From positions 1 to 64,000 of the forward strand of contig BGKB01000073.1 in assembly GCA_003116975.1 (NCBI GenBank): 64,000 bases of DNA, given 5' to 3'. The stretch is from Aurantiochytrium sp. KH105 (Eukaryota; Sar; Bigyra; Thraustochytrida; Thraustochytriidae). Both the position numbers and the translations under genes were made by a program. This document shows, piece after piece, positions 18,980-27,548 of this stretch; positions within the stretch are counted from its first letter, which is position 1, and each line of letters opens with the position of its first letter. The notes under the pieces were generated by a model, which searched no databases, had not been told where the DNA came from, and worked only from the letters and a program-made list of their open reading frames with translations.

Positions 18980-19972
18980 CTAAGAGAGAGGACGGAATCG
19001 ACGAGATGCCTTGAGGCGCTCGACCTGCTGCTTGTCCTGTTCGAACTTGGCACGCAGCTCCGCCAGCTTGGACTTCTTGTGATCGCGTGTCTGGAAACGG
19101 TAAAAGTCTGTGAGCGGGCCCTTGGAGGATTTCTTTTTGCCCTTGCCATCCGTGATGCGACGCCCTGCCTGATCTTTCGCAGATACAGCTGTTGTCGGGT
19201 TTGCGCGTGCGCGCGAACCCTTCTTGTACGAAACCATGGTAAACCCATCTTCGTCGGCCTGGTTTTCTTGTGCTTTGCGGAGTTCCTCGATTTCCTTTTC
19301 GAGCTCGGCAAAACGCTCCATATACGCTTCTGATGACTTTTTAAGGGAGGCGGTACCCGGGCGCTCCGCATCGTACTGCCGCATCCATCGCGGCTTCTTC
19401 GCTTTGGAGGACTTGGTGTTGTGCTCCTCCACGCCGTCTTTCCCCGATGTCCACGCCGAAGTCGCGTCCAGCGGACCCTCTTTCGAGGATGCAGATGCAC
19501 GCTCAAGAGCGCGCAAGGCCGCAGTTTTCATTGCGAAGCGGACTCTTGCGAATCGTGTGGTTCCTGAGGATCCCAGATCGACGGCCTCAACCTCGCCAAA
19601 GGCCTCAAACACCTTTCGTACGGCCTCTTGGGACCAAGCAACACCAACATTTGCGACAAAGAGCGTGGCGCCCTCGTCCTCTTCCTTTTCCTCGTCATCG
19701 TCGTCTTCATCGCTCGAAACGTCGCCAGCCTTGGCTCCAAACGTGGAAGCCTGCCCGGTGTTGTGCAGCTTAATGAACAGGTACTTGACGAGCCTCTTGC
19801 CTTCAGGTGTTTGCGCGAACTCGGCGCATGTCTGGCGTTTGCGCTTCTTGTTGGCCTTCTTACCCGAACTCAGGTCTGCGCGCTCCGTAGCCTGCTCGCT
19901 CCACGTCTCGAGTTCCGCCGGCAGCACGCTGCACAGGACCGGCAGTGGCACGAGGCCTCGAGTGGTCGTCAT
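18980..19972 (-). CDS. RRP7: Ribosomal RNA-processing protein 7 (RRP7)
   Basis: A 330-residue protein from ATG 19972 (MTTTRGLVPLPVL). An upstream in-frame ATG at 20212 would add 80 Arg/Cys/Ala-rich residues that do not look like RRP7, so the inner start is preferred. An RRM-like domain carries the RNP motifs ATLFVANV and FARVRFA. The C-terminus DFYRFQTRDHKKSKLAEL...RAKFEQDKQQVERLKASRRFRP is diagnostic of the Rrp7 family. DGFTMVSYKKGSRAR matches the start of the Rrp7 C-domain. Family knowledge: Rrp7 works in early 40S ribosomal-subunit assembly and pre-rRNA cleavage in the nucleolus. The acidic insert SSDEDDDDEEKEEDE sits before the RRM. Confidence 0.9.
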   Translation of the reverse strand: MTTTRGLVPLPVLCSVLPAELETWSEQATERADLSSGKKANKKRKRQTCAEFAQTPEGKRLVKYLFIKLHNTGQASTFGAKAGDVSSDEDDDDEEKEEDEGATLFVANVGVAWSQEAVRKVFEAFGEVEAVDLGSSGTTRFARVRFAMKTAALRALERASASSKEGPLDATSAWTSGKDGVEEHNTKSSKAKKPRWMRQYDAERPGTASLKKSSEAYMERFAELEKEIEELRKAQENQADEDGFTMVSYKKGSRARANPTTAVSAKDQAGRRITDGKGKKKSSKGPLTDFYRFQTRDHKKSKLAELRAKFEQDKQQVERLKASRRFRPLS

Positions 19973-21117
19973 GGCGCACTCCACTCCCTGGATGCTGGTT
20001 GCCGCGTGCGGACGCTCTCTCCGAGCACAGGAACACCTGCACGCAGATGGCGCCCGCGCCAGCGCGCACCAGCAGCGCGCGAAGGGCAGGAAAGGCTCGT
20101 CGAGCGCGTGATACGCGCGCAAAGACCGCCGGCCGCACCACGCGAAGCGCTTCTGGTCTCTCCCCTCCCAAAGGACTCGCTGACTGGACGCGGCGCCGTA
20201 AAGATGTTTCATAATAATGACACGGATACTTCAAGGTCAATTGAGAAATACAAGACACCGCAGCACGGAGGACGCGAGGACGGGACGCGGAGGAATTGTC
20301 CCGTTCGCTTCTTGGTCAAAAGCCGCACGCAACTTGTTGAGCAAAGAAAGGCGTCATTAGCCGGGTGTAGCGTTCAACGAGATAGTAGTAGTAATAGTTG
20401 ACGTCGGAGGTTATTGAGAAAGAGTCATACAAGAGTGGTGCTCCGGACGGTTTGCAGGCGAGAAGAGAAGCGAGAGGCAGTTGCGATGTAGAAGTTGAAG
20501 TTTTTCTCCCAAGGCAAACTCATTTCTAATGGAGGTGATCGACGATTGATTTGCATTCACAGTCAGCAGCATCCTGCCTTGACTTTCATCTTTCGCGCTG
20601 TTAGCTCATCTTTCTTTCGACGTTCTTTTTTTATTATTTCTTTCAAGAAAAAGAAGGAGACAACGTCGCGCTCAAGACTCGATATGAAGCCAGTATCACA
20701 ATGCTTTGTGGAGGAAACAAAGCCTCGAACATCGGTTCCGACACAAAAGATGCCCTCTCTTGACGAAGCTGAGCATGAGAATGACAAAGGGGCTTGTCTT
20801 GACTCTTTGGAGTTGCAGCAACGTTTTTTTATTTTCTACTTTTTCCATTATCATTCTCATCAACATTTCTTCCCGAGCGTGCGCGCTACTTTCAAGATTG
20901 GGATAACAAGTGTCTTCGTGGACGCTCTCACATTCGTGCAAACAACTCTTAGGTTTTTCTTCCCTCAACTCGCCTCAACATGGAAAACAAAGAAGCGATA
21001 GACCATGGCCTAGCGCTGCACAGGTTACTGTAGTCAAAGTGGAGCTTCGGCTTGGGCACGTCGCTTGGGCAACAACAATACAGCAAGGCAAAGTCATGCC
21101 GACAAGACTTTGGCCGG
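19973..21117. other. Divergent 5' region RRP7 / membrane-protein gene
   Basis: This 1.1-kb region lies between two outward-facing genes. Its middle (20500-21000) is unusually T-rich for this genome (runs such as TTCTTTTTTTATTATTTC), which may mark a promoter or replication-related element. An open frame at 20495-21001 is Phe/Lys-rich and reads as translated T-rich DNA, so it is not called. Confidence 0.45.
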
Positions 21118-24100
21118 ATGAGACGCAGCACAGGCGATGAGGCCGGCGGCGGCGAGGGAGTGAGCGCCGGCGGGCAGTCGGCCGAAGGCTCGCTGTACTT
21201 TCTGCCAGACAACCTCATTGCCGACGAGGTGGCACCCTCTCAGGACAGCCAGCTTGGCCAGCATGACCTGGAAACACATGAGACAATACCTTCGCTGAGA
21301 ACATACTCAGGACCGAAGGAGACGACGGAGAAGCTGAGACGCGTGCGCTTGCCGCCTCCACGACCACTTCCTTCTCTTCAGCCGCAGCCGCAGCCGCAGC
21401 TGCAGCATCACCAGCAGCAACAGCAACATCAACAGGAACAGCAGCAACACCAGCAGCAACAACATCAGCAGCACGCATTACCGCTGCAGCAGTTGCAGCA
21501 CCAGCAGCTGCATAACGATAACCACCACCTCCTTGTGCCAACAACAGAGCTCCAAGATGCATCGACGACAGGGCTACCGAGCCTCGACGCGACGGCATAC
21601 CTAGGCCAGCAGCAGGAACACCATGTGCAACAGCCTAATCTTTTTGAAATGGGTGCCGTCTTTCGTCCCATAGCAAGCGTACCGCCCGGCGGTGACCACG
21701 ATCAACATGCGACCCCGGATTTTGGCGGCTTTTTGGGCCGTCAGCCAGAGCAGAGTCTACAGCAACAGCCACAACTTGATCATCACGGCCATGTCATTCT
21801 CGAGGAGGAAGAGCCACGCTCACGACGGAGTTCCAATGTGCTCGAGCTCCTTTCCGAGGCCATGCCAGACCACCACCTTCGTGCACCCTTTGTCACTGGT
21901 ACCGAATCCTCGCTGCGTCCGACGGCGCAGGACTTTGAGCCACAATTTGCTCGTGCTGAGTCACCATTGCTTTCGCAGACCCAACTTGGCGCGAGCAGCG
22001 CATGGCAAGGGACCCCGTTTACATTCGTGCCTAGCTCTGAAACGCAGCATGGAAGGACGCCCTCCCCTCCAGCCCCGGAACAAGCGACGTCCCTACGGAG
22101 ATCTCCTGCGAATTATTTCCGCAGCGCAAAGAGCCTCGTATCGGGCGCTTTTCAGTCGAACATTTTCTCTCCGCGTAGTAGCTATCTTGGTGGATCGACT
22201 GATAATGGGGGTTTTGGAGATGGCTTTCACGTTTCTGTCGACACAACTGCCAATGCACCAAGTCAACCAAAGTCGTCAGAACTCGAGAGCTCACAAAACG
22301 CGTCTGCCAGCAGCACGAGCACGTCAATGCCGGATTTGTCGGCGAGCGGAACGTCGTTCTCTCTGCCGCGAAAAGCTTCGACTTCCTTCTTTCCATGGAG
22401 AGATGTCGGGACCAAGGGCAGCATTGGTTCCGATCAGGATGTGCGACCGCGCACAAGTCCCAGTCCTGCACCAGGCGCAGGAACCGGCGCATCTTCGTCG
22501 TGGCCAGATCCGCCCATTGATTCGGGATCACAAGCTCATAAGAGTACTTCAGAAAGTACCCTTCCGGTTATGCCCAACACCAAGCAATCGAAGGGAAGGC
22601 CCACCCATCCGCCTCGAACGCAGACTAGCTCCAGCGTCCCGGGCAATGGCAGAGAAAGCGGAAGATCAACTCCAGAGCCCTCGAAACTGCGAGGTGCAAC
22701 CAGAGGTGATAGTGCCGGTCCGTCTGGAAGATCGTCCGGTAATGCAAATCGCCAGTCTTCGCGCAATGGCCGTCGGCACACCGCGCAAGGGACGCCAGGA
22801 TTCTCAGGACAGACGAGGTCCTCGCGCCACCCGCACCTCCGCCGCCAGGACAGCCCTCAGAGCCTCAATTCAGATCCCTCGGAGGCTTTCTCGTCTGCGC
22901 AGGCGTCGCCTCGTGGGCGACAACGTCAGCATTCCGCGGACAGTGCATTCTTCTTTGGTCATGGCAACACTGGCAAGAATCGAAAGGCTCGAGGAGGAGG
23001 AGGAGGAGCCTCAAGGCGCGAGCGACAGGACTCCGAGCCTCGCGTAGCGCGGAGTAATGCGTGGACGGTGAACGAGTCGCCGTCCAAATCTAGCGCCGCG
23101 GGATCCTCATTAGGAGGAAAACCTCACCATTACCATCACCACTCTTTTGCCGCAGATGTGGCGAAACACGAGGAGGCAGCAAATGAAAATGTTTGGGCTG
23201 TGCTGGACTCAAACGACGATGAAGCCGCGCCAGAGCTGGAAGAAAATGAGATGGTTCCGCCCGATGACGTCGGCGCAACAGATGTTGAATCCGAAAAGTC
23301 GAAAGCTCTTCCCAATGCCTCGAGTGCTGGCACTGCAAAAGGTGATGAAATTGATCTTCTACCCCCTGCCAAAATAAAGTTGGCGGGGGTGAATGCAGCA
23401 CCGGCTTCATCTTCCCAACCGTCTCTTGATGAGCCCGAGCCGGCAAATGCGGACAAAAAAGTGGGTTCGGGCCGTCGTTTCCGAAGCCGAAAACGCTCCT
23501 CCACGCATGTTCCCGCAGCAAGCTCGCATGCGACCAAGGGATCAACAGACGGAAACGCTGCAAACGGTTCATCTCCTGATGAAAAAAGCGCGAACGATAG
23601 CACTGCAAGACGGCGCGTTGCTCACTCTGCTGACGTACGGGTTGCAAACAATAAGGAAAGCAGCTCGTCACATGACAAGATGCAGGTTACTTCTGTTTCA
23701 CGCAAGGAGACTAGACAGGTGGAGGACGAAGAAAAGCTGGCACCAGCAAGCTCGCAGGAAAATGCGGATGGCTCGAGTTTCAATTTGTGGCAACGCGTGT
23801 GCGAGATTGGAGCGTTCGCGCAGGGCCGCGTAGTGGAGCTCTACGAGATTGGAATTCTTGGTACACGTGCAAGCGCCCACGCTGGAATGCAAGGCGCCAA
23901 ATATGTTTGCAGTTATGTGATTGGCTGTCACCAGCGTGCGGCGTCTGGGATCCTGGAGAGCGGCGAGGGTTTCCATGTTATGGTTTGTTATATTTTTCTA
24001 CAGGCCTTTGCTCCCTTTGCAACGACAGTACTGGCAAGCACAGCGCCATGGGCTCATATTTGTCTGTGGTACGCGTTCCTGGCGCAGTATCTCTGCATGA

Positions 24101-24405
24101 ATGAAACTCGGCGTGCTGCTATTTTTCAGTTTGTGCTTCCTGTGCTCTTTGTACTCGAGGGCGTGTCCCGGCCTTCGTATCTGCTCGTATTGGCGCCTGC
24201 GGAGCTCCTCATGCTAGCGTTTTGCATTCTCATCCTCCGCGATGACCGCCTGCACTTCAACCTCCGTTTGCTTTTGACGGTTTCCGGACATATTATCATG
24301 GCGCTCACGGTGGGTGACTATTTTCTCGTGCAGTGGTTCCTTGTGGTGTCTCAGCTCGACTTTCTCGCCTCCACTTCTTTGACAAAAGTCGTTTCGTCGC
24401 CTTGA
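21118..24405 (+). CDS. Large disordered protein with C-terminal multi-pass membrane domain
   Basis: A 1095-residue protein starting at ATG 21118, the first ATG in frame. Residues 80-135 are a Gln/His-rich tract, and 200-900 are Ser/Pro/Arg-rich and disordered. An ordered juxtamembrane segment begins near 880 (FNLWQRVCEIGAFAQGRV). From about 955 to 1082 there are five hydrophobic segments (VMVCYIFLQAFAPFATTVLA; ICLWYAFLAQYLCM; FQFVLPVLFVLEG; LLVLAPAELLMLAFCILIL; LRLLLTVSGHIIMAL...FLVQWFLVV) with short loops. No signal peptide is seen, so the long N-terminal part is probably cytosolic. I do not recognise the family. The layout (huge disordered tail plus compact membrane domain) suggests a scaffold or tether. 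Confidence 0.82.
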   Translation: MRRSTGDEAGGGEGVSAGGQSAEGSLYFLPDNLIADEVAPSQDSQLGQHDLETHETIPSLRTYSGPKETTEKLRRVRLPPPRPLPSLQPQPQPQLQHHQQQQQHQQEQQQHQQQQHQQHALPLQQLQHQQLHNDNHHLLVPTTELQDASTTGLPSLDATAYLGQQQEHHVQQPNLFEMGAVFRPIASVPPGGDHDQHATPDFGGFLGRQPEQSLQQQPQLDHHGHVILEEEEPRSRRSSNVLELLSEAMPDHHLRAPFVTGTESSLRPTAQDFEPQFARAESPLLSQTQLGASSAWQGTPFTFVPSSETQHGRTPSPPAPEQATSLRRSPANYFRSAKSLVSGAFQSNIFSPRSSYLGGSTDNGGFGDGFHVSVDTTANAPSQPKSSELESSQNASASSTSTSMPDLSASGTSFSLPRKASTSFFPWRDVGTKGSIGSDQDVRPRTSPSPAPGAGTGASSSWPDPPIDSGSQAHKSTSESTLPVMPNTKQSKGRPTHPPRTQTSSSVPGNGRESGRSTPEPSKLRGATRGDSAGPSGRSSGNANRQSSRNGRRHTAQGTPGFSGQTRSSRHPHLRRQDSPQSLNSDPSEAFSSAQASPRGRQRQHSADSAFFFGHGNTGKNRKARGGGGGASRRERQDSEPRVARSNAWTVNESPSKSSAAGSSLGGKPHHYHHHSFAADVAKHEEAANENVWAVLDSNDDEAAPELEENEMVPPDDVGATDVESEKSKALPNASSAGTAKGDEIDLLPPAKIKLAGVNAAPASSSQPSLDEPEPANADKKVGSGRRFRSRKRSSTHVPAASSHATKGSTDGNAANGSSPDEKSANDSTARRRVAHSADVRVANNKESSSSHDKMQVTSVSRKETRQVEDEEKLAPASSQENADGSSFNLWQRVCEIGAFAQGRVVELYEIGILGTRASAHAGMQGAKYVCSYVIGCHQRAASGILESGEGFHVMVCYIFLQAFAPFATTVLASTAPWAHICLWYAFLAQYLCMNETRRAAIFQFVLPVLFVLEGVSRPSYLLVLAPAELLMLAFCILILRDDRLHFNLRLLLTVSGHIIMALTVGDYFLVQWFLVVSQLDFLASTSLTKVVSSP
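21394..21520 (+). repeat. CAG/CAA-rich tract encoding poly-Gln/His
   Basis: Imperfect CAG, CAA and CAT/CAC codon run within the CDS of the disordered membrane protein. Confidence 0.85.
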
Positions 24406-25212
24406 GCTATCTTTCCGAGAGCACACTGAAATGCAGGATGCGGCGGGCGAATGACTTATCTCATCTTTTATTCTTTTTTCTGTTTTTGGTGCGAAGAGCC
24501 TTCGTGCCCGGCTGCAGTTCACCTCGCAAAAATCTCGTGTGTGTTTTTCTCGCCGCGGCATACCATTTTCAGGAAGCGCCTCGACGAATAAAATCTACGC
24601 TCCACTCGATTATAAACGAGAGCAGTCATGCAGGTTCCTCCCCGCCTCCAACCCAAGAGAGCGTCCCCAGATCCCCCCTCCCTCCCCTCACCGTCTCTTG
24701 CTTTCCTCCTCCTCCCGGACCCACGCAGCCTTCTCTAGCCAGAGGCGCCAACGGCCTGGCCTCCGCCGGGGTCCGGCCTGACGGGGCGAGGGGCAGGAAA
24801 GAGGGACGCGGGTCGACGCCGATGATCGAGCTTGACGGAGCGGGCGATCGAGCGATGGCGATGCGCAGAACTCGAACGGCGGTTGCGCGGGCGGCTGCGC
24901 GGCGGCTGCGGTGGGCGGCGCGGGCGCGGGGCGGGCTGCGCGTGCGCGCGTGCGCGGCTGCCGGCGGCGCGCGGCGCTGCGCTCCTCGCGGCATCGCGGC
25001 GCGCGGCGAGGCTCGCCTGGCTTGGATTTGGCCTGCGGCGAGAGGGCCGACGAGGCAGCGCCAGGCCGGCCGCGGCGAGGCGCGCGCGCCCGCGCGCGCG
25101 GAGGCGCGGCGCGGCGCGCGGGAGCGGCGCGCGGAGGCGCGGGGCCGGCCGCTGCGGAGCGGCGCGCGCGGCCGCAGCGGGGACCACGAGGACGCGGCAG
25201 CCGCAGAGGAAG
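24406..25212. promoter_or_regulatory. GC-extreme 5' region of the TTL-family gene
   Basis: The first part is the 3' UTR of the membrane-protein gene. From 24850 to 25200 the sequence is almost pure G+C with very dense CpG. The + frame of the TTL gene stays open there from a TTG, but the product would be Arg/Ala homopolymer-like, so it is read as a CpG-dense 5' UTR or promoter. Confidence 0.55.
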
Positions 25213-27279
25213 ATGGGGTCGAAGTCCGGCTCCAAACGGCGCAAAAGGACCAAGCCCGTGCCCTACAGCCAGGAGGAGATCGTGCGGCGTGTACGCCTGC
25301 TCGTGCTCTCGTGCAAGAGCAGCCCGCACCGCGCAGGCGCGGTGCTGGCCCTGGTGTCTCTCTTGATCGTGATCCATGCCCTCCACGCCTCGAGGTTGAC
25401 GCACGGCGTCGGCGGGCTCACAACATCAAGTCTCCCGGTGGGAGGCGCAGGCGAGAGCGGAGGCGTGAGCCACGGCGAGGACGACGCTGCGAAGGCAATA
25501 CCTGCCGCTGTTGAAACGCTGCCGCCCCTCGAGCGCCTGCAGCGCGACCTTGGCGGCTTCGGACGCGCCGTGAGCGGGGAGAGCAAGATCCTGCGGAAAG
25601 TGGGCGTGGAGACGGCGGACGTGGGGTCCTTGTCTGCCTCCAGTCTCACGCGGGTGTTGACGCGCATGGAGACAAGTATGAATGAAGGTTGGAACCAAAC
25701 CGAAGTCAAGGTGCAGCCTTTGGGCCAAGCAGGCTACGTCAAGCGAGACCTTCCCGTCTACAAGGACGGGTTCTCCCGCGAGGACATGACTGTCCTACCG
25801 CGGGCAAAGGACGGTATCTATTCAGTATCGCAGCTGCGCGGGAGCACATACAATGTGATCGTGTGTCTCTCGTTCAATACGGACCACTGCTTCGACCCCA
25901 AAGAGTTTGTTTCCATTGGCAAGACGCGCAAAGTCAATCGTATTCAGGCCCTGCGCGACGTTCTGTGGAGCAAGCACAAGTTTTGTCGAACCATTTCCGG
26001 TGCCACGGAAGGCATTCAAGACCAGGATCTTTTGTCATTTACATTTCCTTGCTGGGTCATGCCCACAGACTACTCATCGATGATGAAGTTCGCTCGCGAC
26101 AACGATGTGAACCGTTTCATCAGCAAGCCGCGTTCGCTTGGCGCGGGCATGGGCATTTACATCGTCGACAGTCGCGAGGCGCTCGAGAACGAGCGTCTCA
26201 CGCAAAACGTTGTGCAGACATACTTGGATGATCCGCATCTCATTCGCAAGCCGGGCATCGACGGCACGGTGGCGAATTTCAAGTGGGACATGCGCTCGTA
26301 CGTGCTGTGCACATCGGTCTACCCCTTGCGAGCCTATGTGTACAATCGAGGACTCGTCAGAATCAGTACGAGTGCATACACTCCAGACTGCAAGAACCAC
26401 AAGGAGGCATGCCTCACAAACACGTCCATCAACAAGAAGATCGAGGGCGCCCAGCTCAAGGACATCACGTGGTCTTTCAAGAAGCTTAGCGAGTATCTCG
26501 CGGAGAACAATCAGGTCGATTTCCATCGCGATGTGTTTCCGCGCATGCAGCGAGCCATCGGTATGGCGCTGCTCTCGGGCGAGGCTGAGTTTCTTCGGCA
26601 CATGGAGCCCGACGGCTTTCATTGCGAGAATTGTTATCAATTGCTCGGGGTAGATTTGCTCTTTGATGCTTCGCTTGAGCCTCGCGTGGTCGAGATCAAT
26701 GGCGAACCGAGTCTGCGTCTCACCGGTAACGGAAAGACGCATTACGATTTCACCAAGCGTTACATGGCGCGCGATTTGGTTTCTCTTGTTTTTAATCAAG
26801 AGTCTGTCGCCGCAAAGCTCTCACCACGTTTGGCAAAGTGGGCGCAAGCCATGGGCGGCAAGGGCGCCGACTCTGTTCTGGGCGCCGACCACGTGCAGTA
26901 CGCACTTGCAACATTCCGCGAACATGCCCGTTTGGGTGGTTTTCGACCTGTATACCCGCACGCGGCTAGCGCGGAAGCATATGGGCGTTTCTTGCGCCAC
27001 TTGCGCGATACTGAAGCTGCCAAGACCCCGGTTGATCCTAAGGCGGCTCATGCAGATGGCCGTCGCTTCCGGATACACCAAATCATGACCCTTTTGCAAG
27101 ACTCCAAGGCTCTTGCGGATATTACGCCTGAAATGGCTGCGTCTTCCAAGACAGATAGCTCTTCTTCATCCACGCGAAAGCGAAAGTCAAGCGCAGCAGC
27201 CTCGGGCACGGAAGCGGTCTCGTCTCCGAAGCTTCGCGCCCCGTCGGCAACAAGTTCTGATGTTGATGATGAATTCTGA
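25213..27279 (+). CDS. Tubulin-tyrosine-ligase-family enzyme with N-terminal anchor
   Basis: A 688-residue protein starting at ATG 25213 (MGSKSGSKRRKRTK). Residues 42-58 (AGAVLALVSLLIVIHAL) form one hydrophobic segment after a strongly basic N-terminus, the topology of a type II signal anchor. The TTL ATP-grasp domain covers about residues 215-540: FISKPRSLGAGMGIYIV (nucleotide binding), FKWDMRSYVL (core Lys/Asp/Arg) and LLGVDLLFDASLEPRVVEINGEPSL (Mg/ATP loop, here with GEPS where most TTLLs have NSSPS). Family knowledge: TTL-like enzymes ligate tyrosine, glutamate or glycine to tubulin and other proteins. Which activity cannot be read here. The tail is Ser-rich and ends in an acidic stretch (SDVDDEF). 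Confidence 0.88.
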   Translation: MGSKSGSKRRKRTKPVPYSQEEIVRRVRLLVLSCKSSPHRAGAVLALVSLLIVIHALHASRLTHGVGGLTTSSLPVGGAGESGGVSHGEDDAAKAIPAAVETLPPLERLQRDLGGFGRAVSGESKILRKVGVETADVGSLSASSLTRVLTRMETSMNEGWNQTEVKVQPLGQAGYVKRDLPVYKDGFSREDMTVLPRAKDGIYSVSQLRGSTYNVIVCLSFNTDHCFDPKEFVSIGKTRKVNRIQALRDVLWSKHKFCRTISGATEGIQDQDLLSFTFPCWVMPTDYSSMMKFARDNDVNRFISKPRSLGAGMGIYIVDSREALENERLTQNVVQTYLDDPHLIRKPGIDGTVANFKWDMRSYVLCTSVYPLRAYVYNRGLVRISTSAYTPDCKNHKEACLTNTSINKKIEGAQLKDITWSFKKLSEYLAENNQVDFHRDVFPRMQRAIGMALLSGEAEFLRHMEPDGFHCENCYQLLGVDLLFDASLEPRVVEINGEPSLRLTGNGKTHYDFTKRYMARDLVSLVFNQESVAAKLSPRLAKWAQAMGGKGADSVLGADHVQYALATFREHARLGGFRPVYPHAASAEAYGRFLRHLRDTEAAKTPVDPKAAHADGRRFRIHQIMTLLQDSKALADITPEMAASSKTDSSSSSTRKRKSSAAASGTEAVSSPKLRAPSATSSDVDDEF

Positions 27280-27548
27280 TTTACAGCTTGATTTACAGTA
27301 GTATCTAAATACTTAACCTCTGCAATGTGGTCTCCTGCTGCTGCGGCCTCCTACTGCTGACCATTCTTGTATTTTGTCTTGGAGCAGCCTCGTGACCCAT
27401 GAAGTGCGCGCACCAATGTATTCTCATGAAGCCCGGCCAAAAGTAGTTTGTTGGTAGTAACCACAAAATTTGTTTGATCAATCGGAATGGAAATAATATC
27501 TTTTTCTCTACGCAACGAAGCAGGTTGGGAGCACCCGATCCAAACGCG

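Noticed and set aside
19973-20212. Upstream ATG adding 80 residues to RRP7
   Set aside because: The extension is Cys/Arg/Ala-rich with no resemblance to RRP7 N-termini; the ATG at 19972 fits better, though transcript data could change this.
20495-21001. 168-codon + frame upstream of the membrane-protein gene
   Set aside because: Phe/Lys-rich product from a T-rich stretch; no domain and poor start.
21692-23047. 451-codon frame within the membrane-protein gene
   Set aside because: Out-of-frame shadow of the Ser/Gln-rich CDS; Arg/Pro-rich low-complexity product.
24333-25514. 393-codon + frame across the GC-extreme region
   Set aside because: Product is Arg/Ala/Gly homopolymer-like and conflicts with the TTL-family gene.
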